NCBI RefSeq assembly: GCF_000517065.1
Contig: NZ_KI912105.1
Coordinates: 19,773-83,772 of the forward strand
Direction of reading: 5' to 3'
From: Alkaliflexus imshenetskii DSM 15055
GTDB lineage: Bacteria; Bacteroidota; Bacteroidia; Bacteroidales; Marinilabiliaceae
Length of the DNA stretch: 64,000 nt
Shown: positions 39,382 through 47,877 of the stretch, one piece after another
Numbering within the stretch: the first letter of the stretch is position 1
Layout: every line of letters begins with the position of its first letter
Translations under genes and position numbers: made by a program
Notes under the pieces: model-generated
Databases searched by the model: none
Seen by the model: the letters and a program-made list of their open reading frames with translations, nothing else
What the model was told of the DNA's origin: nothing

Positions 39382-42195
39382 TCACCACCAAACCTGTTTG
39401 CCATTTTTGTCTAAAGTAAAGATGCGTTCTTCCCAGCCTTTAGAGTGATTCTTCAACCAATATATTCCACCCATTGGCACATTCTGATAATTCAGGAAGT
39501 CGGAATCTGCAATTATTCTGCCCATGCTAACCCAATCCTGTATATCCCAATAAAACAACTCATATTCATCGCCCACCTCCACCATATTGCCATCATTGCG
39601 GGATGCAAAACGAATTTTTGAGATACGGGTGGCTTTTGGTAACGCTAAGCCTACCCATGCCCCCGATGGCTCCGGTGCATCAAAATAGGTCAACACATCA
39701 CCATCAAAAACCATCTCCTTTGTTCTACCTGAATTATTCCTGCTCCCATTGGTTCCAATAATGCTTCCTTTTATTGAATCTCCATTTGTATCGTAAAAAA
39801 CAATTTCATTTATATTGCATCGTCCCTCATCCGGTCCAAAGTATCTTAAGTACTTGAATTTATCAATCACGTCCACATCGATAATGTGAAATAATGGGTC
39901 GGTCATATCCTGAGTGATTATACCAATAGTAACAGCATCAGAAAAATCAGACTTATTGGCACCATGAAATTCGCCGCCTACAATAAGTTTGTGATAGTTT
40001 TCATCAACAAGTCTGTTGGGAAATTTTCGATTCAAAGTAATGTCACTAAAATTTGTGTCCGAAACTTTTATATGCTGCACCATACCCAGAGAATCAAAGT
40101 AGAAAGCATCATTAAATGCCTTAAACTGCCCATTTACAAAGAATGCAGGCAAATACATTCCTCTTGGTTCAAGATCCTGAAATTTAACACTATTCTTTCT
40201 CGTTTTTTCACCCCATGCCGTCACCACCCAACGCTTATTGTTGAAAACCAGCAGGTAACCAAATCTATTTCCGTCCGACACATCATATTGTATGTCCACA
40301 TCTATGCTCTTTACATCGCAATATTCTGATGTAACATCTTTAAAATATGGATTTCTAAACTGATTTGGAATGCTCTCTTTCCCTTTATTAATTGCAAAAA
40401 GGCTGTTCCTGTTGATTGAATATGTTTCCCGATATACTTTCCCTTTGGCAAAGATATCCACCCAGGTTCCAGCTCCAACAGGATTGTGACAGTTATTTTG
40501 AATTGTGTTTCCCTTCAGATCAAATATTACACTCCAGCTATGACCGGCATCACGTTCGGGGTAGTTAAAAACAAAATCAGTGGCACATGCTACTCCCATT
40601 GACCTCAACACCATTGTTTGAAAAGCGGTCTGTTCCACACACGAACCATATGTATAATCCAATAATTTTATGGGACTAATAGCTCCAAAAGAGGCATAGG
40701 ATCCGGACCAGTGAAAGCGATTGGTTATCTCACTTATTTTCTGTGCGGCTCTTATGGTATTGTCAATAAAGTCATCATTCATATTTTCAGCTTTTTCTAT
40801 GTGCCAGATAAAATTGTCGCACATCTGCTGATCCGGCAATTGAACCAATATGCCATCGGCCTCAGAAAATGCCAGTATTCTACCTGTCTCTCTGTTCCTT
40901 ACCTGATATCCCCCGTTTTTCATTGGAATAAAAGCCCAAAGCTGATTCTGAAAGCCGTGGTCGTTATAGGTTATGAGCCATTCGCTCTCTCCGAAAGGGA
41001 ATGCATCAATGGCCTTTGTCAGGCCGGAATCATCAAATAGAAGTTGATATAAGTTATCATCTTTTGCAACAATTCGTATGGGCCATTCCTTTTGCGGGTT
41101 TGGCTCAATGTTGATATTATTCTCGTTGATAAGGGAATCCGCCGCGATGGTTATTCTGCCATAGGAGTTGCTAAAATAATACTTTCCTTCGGAGATAACC
41201 GACTCAGGAAACTTCATAAATATATAATCCGGAATAAAAACGTAATCAAGCAGAATACTTTTATCCAGAGAAACTATTTTTAATATATGCTCGCCTGCAT
41301 TTAAATTGGCTGTAAATTCGACAGGAGGGTCTTCGTTATTCACTGTATGCCAATTGCCCGTTGAGGGAAATATGAAATCACCAACGACCAGGCTGTCGAT
41401 CATGATGCGGATATTTGCTGCTGTGGGGTGTCCATTCACATAATGCAAATTAAAAAGCTGGAGTCCATCTTCCCGGGCATTAAATTCCATCTCAAACATG
41501 AGCGAACTGTCATTACAGATTCGGCGTGTATAACCTCCTGACGCACCATTTACACTAACCTTAAGAGATTCAATATCGCAATGCAATTCGGACTCAATGT
41601 GAGATTCAGCTCCTTTAAAAACAGAGTAATCCAAAAAATCGCCATATTTATTATATGCATAACTTCTCCAATAAACTGTATCAGAGAACCCAATTTTATA
41701 AGGAAGAATGTATTCACAAAAAATCTCAAAAGGATATTGGCGACACCATTCGTATTTATAATAAATTAAAAATGCAGACTCAATTTGTTCAATCAAAAAT
41801 TCAGCGGTAACTCGTTTAATATCATATTCAACGCTAATCAAACCATCAAGATTAAGAGCTGAGTATTGCCTAATATACTCATGATTTCTCTTTTCCAAGT
41901 GAGTACCATAAACACTACGATAAATATCATTTATGCTGTCGATTCCGCTACCAAACATTGAATAATGATATGCCATATTAGATATCAGATATTCAGCAGC
42001 TTTAAGTTTGAGAGAATCAGGATTCGTTTTATTATAATATACTAAGACTTTCTCCAATTCCACTCTGTTATCTCCGGCCATTTTCAAAGCCTTATTTGTT
42101 TCGGAAGAAAAGGGACTACATGCGGATAGAAACAATAGACTCAAGAAGAAGACTAGTCTTCCTCCAGCATTTAAGATTGAAACAGGAATTTTCAT
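39382..42195 (-). CDS. Large transglutaminase-like lipoprotein
   Basis: 937 aa, signal with lipobox (FLSACSPF, cysteine at about residue 26). Residues 480-600 form a transglutaminase-like domain with nucleophile C519 in YGSCVEQTAFQTMVLRSMG, H552 in DAGHSWSV and an Asp in AGTWVDI, so a papain-type catalytic triad seems intact. The region before it is mostly beta, with a segment (QVRNRETGRILAFSEADG) resembling a lectin-like repeat. The C-terminal 150 residues (RMFDG-like EMVFDGDVLTYFDAPEPS, IRFASRND) look like an F5/8-type discoidin domain. It is probably a surface-exposed peptidase or cross-linking enzyme. It lies 21 bp downstream of an O-antigen-ligase-like gene and belongs to the accessory locus. 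Confidence 0.72.
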   Translation of the reverse strand: MKIPVSILNAGGRLVFFLSLLFLSACSPFSSETNKALKMAGDNRVELEKVLVYYNKTNPDSLKLKAAEYLISNMAYHYSMFGSGIDSINDIYRSVYGTHLEKRNHEYIRQYSALNLDGLISVEYDIKRVTAEFLIEQIESAFLIYYKYEWCRQYPFEIFCEYILPYKIGFSDTVYWRSYAYNKYGDFLDYSVFKGAESHIESELHCDIESLKVSVNGASGGYTRRICNDSSLMFEMEFNAREDGLQLFNLHYVNGHPTAANIRIMIDSLVVGDFIFPSTGNWHTVNNEDPPVEFTANLNAGEHILKIVSLDKSILLDYVFIPDYIFMKFPESVISEGKYYFSNSYGRITIAADSLINENNINIEPNPQKEWPIRIVAKDDNLYQLLFDDSGLTKAIDAFPFGESEWLITYNDHGFQNQLWAFIPMKNGGYQVRNRETGRILAFSEADGILVQLPDQQMCDNFIWHIEKAENMNDDFIDNTIRAAQKISEITNRFHWSGSYASFGAISPIKLLDYTYGSCVEQTAFQTMVLRSMGVACATDFVFNYPERDAGHSWSVIFDLKGNTIQNNCHNPVGAGTWVDIFAKGKVYRETYSINRNSLFAINKGKESIPNQFRNPYFKDVTSEYCDVKSIDVDIQYDVSDGNRFGYLLVFNNKRWVVTAWGEKTRKNSVKFQDLEPRGMYLPAFFVNGQFKAFNDAFYFDSLGMVQHIKVSDTNFSDITLNRKFPNRLVDENYHKLIVGGEFHGANKSDFSDAVTIGIITQDMTDPLFHIIDVDVIDKFKYLRYFGPDEGRCNINEIVFYDTNGDSIKGSIIGTNGSRNNSGRTKEMVFDGDVLTYFDAPEPSGAWVGLALPKATRISKIRFASRNDGNMVEVGDEYELFYWDIQDWVSMGRIIADSDFLNYQNVPMGGIYWLKNHSKGWEERIFTLDKNGKQVWW

Positions 42196-42216
42196 TTAGG
42201 TTGGTTTTGGGGATTA

Positions 42217-43848
42217 TTAATATATAATTTCAATGATATTAGAATCGGGTTTCGGGCATTCACTTACTTTATTAATATATGTTGAGGCCTTTAATTGAAT
42301 ATAGCTCACCGTTGTAGATTCAACTTTTACGCTTTTTTCGCATATTTCCAAAGCCAATCTTAACGCGTCTCTTGTCTGATATTTTTCTTCGTATATTTCG
42401 AACCACTTATAAAGAGGTATAAATCGACATGGTATCATATATGAGGCTTGTTCATAAATTTGGATGGCTTTTTGAAAATCTCCTATTTGGTAATAATTTT
42501 CAGCTAATACTAATTGTAAATCATAATCATTAAACTTTCTCTTACATTCTTTCATAATCTCAATACTTCTATCAAATTGTCTGGCGACATAGAGTTCAGC
42601 TCCGTAATTGTATAAAAACAAAGGATTCCTTCTTAACATAGTACCATACAACTTCTCATATTCGGGCAACATTTTCTGAGTATTGCCGCGCAAAGAATTA
42701 ACTGCAATTGTTTTCCACTTCATTTCAATTCGTAACTGCTGATAGAAAAACAGCAGGGTAAAGAGAGACACAATAACTATAGCACCTCTTGAAATAATTG
42801 AAATAATGGTATTTCTAATTTTGTACTCTTTATTTGGCATCAAAATAGATACATAAAACGCTAGAAAAACCCAAACTGAAACATATTGCAATGGATAAGA
42901 AAAAAAAGCTAATACAACTAATGCTATTAAACCACTCAATACAAGTCTTTTATTTACACTCTCTAATTTTACGGTATTCCAAAAGAGTAACAATAGAAAC
43001 GAAAAAACAATAATTAAACCAACCAATCCATACTCAACTGCAACTTTAATAAACTCATTGAATGGATGCTTGACATTATCGGCTAGCAGCTCGTATTTAG
43101 AATTTGGGTTATTTCTAAAATACTCAGCTTGATAATCCATGTATATTGCCTGAAAAGCTCCATAACCATGGCCAAAAACAGGCTTGTCTCTTATAATTTC
43201 AGACGAAACTGTCCAAATTAAAAGGCGACCATTTGCTGAATCCTTTTTTTGATAATAAAGAGTAAAGAATCCAATCGCAAGGCAAATCATAATCAAGCCT
43301 AATAATAGCTTGTGATAATGGAGTTGTCTGAATTTAATCAACACATTATGGTTAAATGCGAAGAAAATCCCAGAAGAGATTACTATAGCTATGATACCCG
43401 TACGTGAACCGGATAAGATTACGGCAACTGAGATTATCGCCAAAATAGCACCCGCTAAATATTTTTCAATCCCTTTGGCCTTTGAGAATAAATATAAACC
43501 AATTGGAAAACCGAGAGACAAAACAGCTGCGAATCCGGCTGGATTATCAAAACTGCCTGTTATTGGAAAACTTAAATTATTAGAAGGTAGCCAGCCTACA
43601 AATTGAACTAACCCATAACATGCTTGAAAAAAACAGATGACGTTTATTCCCCAAAACACCAATAGGCTTCTAATTCCTTCAATTCGTATTGTATTTTTAG
43701 TTAAAGCAGCGGCTCCAGTAAAAATTATCACAGAAATGACCAAAAAATAAAACTTTGGAGTATTTGTTTCATTTACAAATTTCTCGGAAGTGAGAAATAC
43801 ACTTCCGAGAAAAATGACATTAAAGATAATCAAACCTTTTAGTTGCAT
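42217..43848 (-). CDS. O-antigen ligase/polymerase-like membrane protein with C-terminal TPR
   Basis: 543 aa: about ten membrane helices in residues 1-380, then a TPR-like tail (LYNYGAELYVARQFDRSIEIMKEC onward). The Wzy_C/WaaL signature is present: NGRLLIWTVSSEI, GHGYGAFQAIYMDYQAEYF. Family members transfer undecaprenyl-linked glycans to lipid A or, in the PglL group, to serine/threonine of proteins. It is a paralogue of the protein at 57951-59960. Its position inside a cluster of secreted proteins rather than sugar-synthesis genes favours a protein-glycosylating role (inference). Head of an apparent operon with the transglutaminase-like lipoprotein. Confidence 0.82.
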   Translation of the reverse strand: MQLKGLIIFNVIFLGSVFLTSEKFVNETNTPKFYFLVISVIIFTGAAALTKNTIRIEGIRSLLVFWGINVICFFQACYGLVQFVGWLPSNNLSFPITGSFDNPAGFAAVLSLGFPIGLYLFSKAKGIEKYLAGAILAIISVAVILSGSRTGIIAIVISSGIFFAFNHNVLIKFRQLHYHKLLLGLIMICLAIGFFTLYYQKKDSANGRLLIWTVSSEIIRDKPVFGHGYGAFQAIYMDYQAEYFRNNPNSKYELLADNVKHPFNEFIKVAVEYGLVGLIIVFSFLLLLFWNTVKLESVNKRLVLSGLIALVVLAFFSYPLQYVSVWVFLAFYVSILMPNKEYKIRNTIISIISRGAIVIVSLFTLLFFYQQLRIEMKWKTIAVNSLRGNTQKMLPEYEKLYGTMLRRNPLFLYNYGAELYVARQFDRSIEIMKECKRKFNDYDLQLVLAENYYQIGDFQKAIQIYEQASYMIPCRFIPLYKWFEIYEEKYQTRDALRLALEICEKSVKVESTTVSYIQLKASTYINKVSECPKPDSNIIEIIY

Positions 43849-43957
43849 TCTTTGCTATAAAAAATGTAATTAATACTTTTATCAATTGAAGTGGAAAAGA
43901 AGCCACCTTTCCTTCATACAAATCGAGGGGACAATAAGGATTTTTATTACAGTAAAA

Positions 43958-44698
43958 TTAAAAATCCACCCCTGCATTTAAGCAAAGAAGTTTCCAGAAA
44001 ATAACAGACAAAATTTTTCTAACTTCGGGTCTTTGTAATTCTTCTTTTGCATTATTTATAATAAAGGCTGATAAAGGATAAAAATATACACCACCTGCAT
44101 GATCGATATATTCAACCATATATACTGTTGTTTTTGAATCAATCCGCTTTATATCTTGAACAAAACTTATACCTTCGAACAGTTGCATACCTGACAATAT
44201 AGGCTGTACACCATCATTGTTAATTATAATAATGTGTGGGAATGGGGTATTACCGATATAAGCTTCACTATAATTATCAGGAAAAAAGCTTGCTATTAGA
44301 TCTGTATTAATAGCCAGTGAATCTTGCGAAACGAGTGGAGCCCTCTGCTTTATTATCACTTCGGGGTAGAAATAATAATAATGCTGCATATCTCTAATTT
44401 TCAGCAGCATATTAATCTCTTCTAACCTTTCAATATCTTGTTTCAGATCTACCACATTATGAGCTAACAAAAGGATATCTTCCTTCTGAGATGCAGTAAA
44501 TAAATCATTTAGAAACAAGTTGAATAATTGCTGTTCATTTTCAATCATATAAGTATTTTCTAATACATCAACAAAATACTTATACTGCTTTTTTGATATT
44601 TCGCATGCAGTTTTATCTCTGATTACTAGGCATTTCTTCTGAGCAAAGCAAGAAGACAATAACAAAAGAATGAATATGCAAGAAAGTATTGATTTCAT
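43958..44698 (-). CDS. Hypothetical exported protein
   Basis: 246 aa with a signal ending in a lipobox-like LLSSCFAQ (cysteine at about residue 17), so probably a lipoprotein. I do not recognise the family. The body is mixed alpha/beta: helical EQQLFNLFLNDLFTASQKEDILLLA, then a section with FPHIIIINNDGVQPILSG and VYMVEYIDHAGGVYFYPLS. An AQKKCLVIRDKTAC stretch leaves two further cysteines. It lies 109 bp upstream of the ligase-like gene on the same strand and very AT-rich. Confidence 0.6.
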   Translation of the reverse strand: MKSILSCIFILLLLSSCFAQKKCLVIRDKTACEISKKQYKYFVDVLENTYMIENEQQLFNLFLNDLFTASQKEDILLLAHNVVDLKQDIERLEEINMLLKIRDMQHYYYFYPEVIIKQRAPLVSQDSLAINTDLIASFFPDNYSEAYIGNTPFPHIIIINNDGVQPILSGMQLFEGISFVQDIKRIDSKTTVYMVEYIDHAGGVYFYPLSAFIINNAKEELQRPEVRKILSVIFWKLLCLNAGVDF

Positions 44699-44750
44699 AG
44701 GGCATTTCTAAAAATAAAATTATGGATTACTAAGCATAATAAACACTTAA

Positions 44751-44886
44751 TAGATAGCGGTTCTTTAGTAAGATTAGTAAGATTAGTAAAATCGAGTTAT
44801 AACAAAAATGGTTATTGAATAAAGCTGCAAACAGGATCTTGTTTGTGCTCAATCGTTCCTAAGCCTATTTAAAGAACCGCTATCTA
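44751..44886. repeat. Putative MITE (136 bp bounded by perfect 17-bp inverted repeats)
   Basis: TAGATAGCGGTTCTTTA at 44751-44767 has its exact reverse complement at 44870-44886. The outermost dinucleotide is TA on both sides, as expected for IS630/Tc1-type insertion into a TA target. The inside codes for nothing and includes a short tandem repeat (agtaagatt, 2-3 units, 44766-44790). The right end lies 6 bp from the stop of the next gene. Confidence 0.6.
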
Positions 44887-44891
44887 ACTAG

Positions 44892-45683
44892 CTACCTATA
44901 TTCAGTGATTGTAATTACTGGTTCACCTCGACTATTCCTCATAATTGTCACTTTTTCTACATTTCCATTTGAATAAGAATAACTATCATATCTAGTTAAA
45001 GTGTTATTACCACACGAATCATCTCCAGAATTAGTGCAATTATTCAATATCCTATATTTGCATAACTTACCATTTACATAAGCCGTACCCTCCTTATATT
45101 GAAACCATCCTCTTGGATCCCAACCGTCAGTCGTATCAAAGGCTTCAGTAAGCTTTACCTCCTTTTTTTCCCTGAATAACTGCAAAATCTTATTTAAAAT
45201 AGTTTGATCACTACTATTCTTTAAACTAACCTTTTCTCCAGAAGATTCCGTAGTGCCTGATTTCAATCGAACGAGATTTCGTAATAAATCATTTCTCTCA
45301 GTAACCTCAAATATTAACATTCCTTTGTCATCCAATGAGATTCTTAGTCTTCCCGACTTTACGTCTTTATTAGTGTTTTTTATATTGTAAGTTATGTAAT
45401 CGAACAGATTATCATTGATGCTTAACTGATTAGCATTCAAGTTTAAAAAAAGATATCCATCCACGAGTTTTACATGTTCATAGACTCTATCGGTAGCTTT
45501 TTTCAAAATAGCAACCTTTTCGATATCGACAAGAACTCTTAAATCATGCAGATCATCATCAATGGACAAAAATTCATTGTTGCTGATATTGTCAAAATAG
45601 TCGTCGGAAAATTTGTCTTCGCTACACGAAGCTATAAAAATAATACAGCTCACAAATACTATTAAAAATAAATAATTTTTCAT
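44892..45683 (-). CDS. Hypothetical lipoprotein with Cys-containing C-terminal region
   Basis: The start at 45683 (MKNYLFLIVFVSCIIFIASC) gives a lipobox with cysteine at residue 20; nine upstream codons are rejected. The 263-aa body begins acidic (SEDKFSDDYFDNIS), continues beta-rich and ends with GTAYVNGKLCKYRILNNCTNS and DDSCGNN, three cysteines close together. I do not recognise the family. The motif DxxDGWDPRGWFQYKEG at about 190-205 may be diagnostic. A related repeat module precedes it, as with the NVEALA gene, which suggests it belongs to the same secreted set. Confidence 0.6.
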   Translation of the reverse strand: MKNYLFLIVFVSCIIFIASCSEDKFSDDYFDNISNNEFLSIDDDLHDLRVLVDIEKVAILKKATDRVYEHVKLVDGYLFLNLNANQLSINDNLFDYITYNIKNTNKDVKSGRLRISLDDKGMLIFEVTERNDLLRNLVRLKSGTTESSGEKVSLKNSSDQTILNKILQLFREKKEVKLTEAFDTTDGWDPRGWFQYKEGTAYVNGKLCKYRILNNCTNSGDDSCGNNTLTRYDSYSYSNGNVEKVTIMRNSRGEPVITITEYR

Positions 45684-45765
45684 GGTTTTTTTTCTTAAAT
45701 AAAAGAACATAAATAACTTTTTGCGAATAATAAAATGGAGTTGACGATGGAATAGATATACTCCT

Positions 45766-46575
45766 CATCGTTTACATATGCGCTTTTTGTATACAAAAAG
45801 CGACAATATTATTTTTTAAAAATCGGTATATTTGCCTCAGTACCTCCTTTCTTTTTTAAGTTTGGAGGGAGTCGGAAGAGGAAGCTTGAGCGGCGAAGCT
45901 TAGGGGCTTCCTCTTCTTTTTCCCATATATCATACAGTTAGCTCGCACCAACTATATGTTGAAACATTACAGTCATCTTTATACCATTTTCATTCTTCTG
46001 CAATTTGAAAATTACCATGGTTAATAAATTGGGTAACAATTTTTGCGTTTATCCATCGTACTAGCCAGACCAACACCATTGTATAAACATTGATTATTCT
46101 TAGAAATACTATTAAGGACAGCACCAATTTACTGACGGCTACTATTGCACAAGCACAGCATATAAATCCGTAGGAGCAAATAAAGCTAATTGGCTGTTTG
46201 GCTAAAAACCAACCAACACATGCATTAATTAAAAAGAAGATAGATACAGTTTGAGCGAGACTGGTAGTTCGTGCTATTGAGAGAATCGAATTTTGGAGAA
46301 TTTGGCTATTCGCATTTATCAAATGCAGGATGCTTTCACGGGTGTGAAGTCTGCAATGACTTGCTTTGAAAATGGCATGCAATAAGAACGCAGTATTTAT
46401 CATCACCAACCGGTAATTGCACCAGTCGGAATTGTTGCGCCATTTTTGGTTAGGGTTTAAGGCAATATACATAATCTACTTGGGTTAAAGTAACTAACGT
46501 AAAATTAAACTTTTTACGGCAAATTCCATTTGTGATTTTAGATATTTAAGTTTTAATTTTAGATAATTTCACAAG
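45766..46575 (-). repeat. Accessory repeat module, copy 1 (degenerate small-gene unit)
   Basis: Homologous over most of its length to 50461-51338. On the - strand from right to left it has: two direct repeats TATCTAAAAT 21 bp apart (46535-46565); a 160-codon open stretch (46472 down to 45990) with a hydrophobic middle; a Cys-containing relic ending KDDCNVSTYSWCELTV (about 45981-45930), separated from the upstream frame by a stop; the 11-bp hairpin 45875-45885/45906-45916; and a perfect 22-bp palindrome (45781-45802). Frames are broken differently in each copy, so I annotate a decayed unit rather than a gene. Confidence 0.7.
45781..45802. promoter_or_regulatory. Perfect 22-bp palindrome
   Basis: Arms cgctttttgta / tacaaaaagcg with no spacer. 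The second module has a different palindrome (cgaagtacttcg, 50471-50482) at the same relative place. Operator or cruciform; no T-tract that would make it a terminator. Confidence 0.45.
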
Positions 46576-46649
46576 ACTTGAGCCAACTGGGTTTACAACG
46601 GCTCGAGTTGCAATTTGAGCCAAGGAAGCAGGCCTCATTTTTTAAAGAA

Positions 46650-47453
46650 TTAGTCGAACTCTACTGATTTATTTCCTTCTACAATATCAAAAAAATAATA
46701 CATTGGTGTAAATATGCTCATAAACGTGTGATTAAATTGAAGATCACTTGTATTGCCATGACTAATTCCAACTATTTGAAAATCTTTAGCATTACATTGT
46801 AAAGAAATCAAAGGCCCCCCACTTGATCCTTGGTATGAACAAGGGCTTACGCTTATTTGGTCACTAATAATATTGGGACTATCAATACGAGGTCGCTCCA
46901 TTATATAATTAATCGAATAAGCCATAAAAACATATGGTGTGAATACAGAAGCATTTCTGAAAGATAAGTAATCTGCCAATGGATAACTCACATGCAAAAA
47001 AGGATCTCCAATATTGACACCGTATTTATTTACAATAAACTTTTCTGAAGAAACAGCGTGTTTAGAATGCATTTCAAAGTCTGCCTCTATTTTTGGTATT
47101 TCTAATATTGCCATATCTGCTGTTTCATGCACCAGCCAATTAATTGTTTTATCTTTTACAATATCAATAAGGTTTATTGTTTTTTGACTCAAATCCGAAT
47201 TGCAAATTTGAATAACCGATTCATCTTTCATTGCCAGAGCCACATGAGCGGCAGTTATCAGAAATAAAGAACCATTGTGTTTCGCAATAAACGCGGTGCC
47301 GTAATTCGAATTGTTAATGCAATTTTTAGTGAAAATTGATACAACGAATGGATAAGGATTTTCTCTTGATTCGTCATGTAAATCAGTATAAGAAACAGAT
47401 ATATAGCTGATAATAAAAAGGAAAACACACAATTTCATTGAAGCTTTCATCAT
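46650..47453 (-). CDS. Trypsin-like serine protease, exported
   Basis: 267 aa with a signal peptide (MKLCVFLFIISYISVS; start may be 47453, 47450 or 47438). The triad is visible: H70 in LITAAHVAL, D113 in ETADMAILEIP and S211 in YQGSSGGPLI, with an oxyanion pattern as in S1 proteases. There is no PDZ domain and the length is minimal, so it is not a DegP-type protease. Two or more cysteines (C45, C84) could form a disulfide. It sits alone between repeat module 1 and the short module, inside the secreted-peptide locus; cleavage of precursors is a plausible role (inference). Confidence 0.82.
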   Translation of the reverse strand: MMKASMKLCVFLFIISYISVSYTDLHDESRENPYPFVVSIFTKNCINNSNYGTAFIAKHNGSLFLITAAHVALAMKDESVIQICNSDLSQKTINLIDIVKDKTINWLVHETADMAILEIPKIEADFEMHSKHAVSSEKFIVNKYGVNIGDPFLHVSYPLADYLSFRNASVFTPYVFMAYSINYIMERPRIDSPNIISDQISVSPCSYQGSSGGPLISLQCNAKDFQIVGISHGNTSDLQFNHTFMSIFTPMYYFFDIVEGNKSVEFD

Positions 47454-47597
47454 ATAGATTATTTTTTGATTATATCAAGAGAACCTTTCTCTTCAGCAAA
47501 AATTAAGCAAGGGTTAGATTCGCTGTTTATGTTAATATTGTAAGCCAAATTTGTGATAGGAAAATATTGATCCCTCATAAGTCCTGGATGCATAGTA

Positions 47598-47760
47598 CCT
47601 CTTCTTTTTCCCATATATCGTACAGTTAGCTGACACCAATTTTATGTTGAAACATTACAGTCATCTTTATATCATTTTCATTTTTCTGCAATTTGAAAAT
47701 ATCATTGGTGAATAAATTGGGTAATTTTGCGTTTATCTATTGAATTAGCCATATCTGCCT
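47598..47760 (-). repeat. Accessory repeat module, copy 3 (short relic)
   Basis: Matches the left 150 bp of copies 1 and 2: cctcttctttttccc, then the KDDCNVST relic (here cut by a stop directly after ST) and the SIDKRK segment. The hairpin 5' arm, the direct-repeat operator and the palindrome are missing. It lies upstream of the trypsin-like gene. The rest of this gap (47761-47877) shows nothing else. Confidence 0.65.
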
Positions 47761-47877
47761 ACAACGAGAGAGCCATATTGTAAAACACTTAATGCCAGGA
47801 TTTTAGCCCAACCACTCAGTACGTTATTTTGTTGATATTCAACAATTTAACTGTTTAGTGGCGTACTAAGAACGAAA

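Noticed and set aside
45842-45852. acctcctttct resembling the 3' end of 16S rRNA (also 50517-50527)
   Set aside because: Only about 11 bases agree and no rRNA sequence precedes it. It is not an rRNA fragment; it was kept only as a possible sequestered Shine-Dalgarno on the other strand.
45990-46472. 160-codon - strand ORF with hydrophobic, Cys-rich middle, homologous to 50861-51238
   Set aside because: The two copies are broken at different points by stops and an 80-bp insertion, and changes are not concentrated at third positions. I treat them as parts of decayed repeat modules rather than genes.
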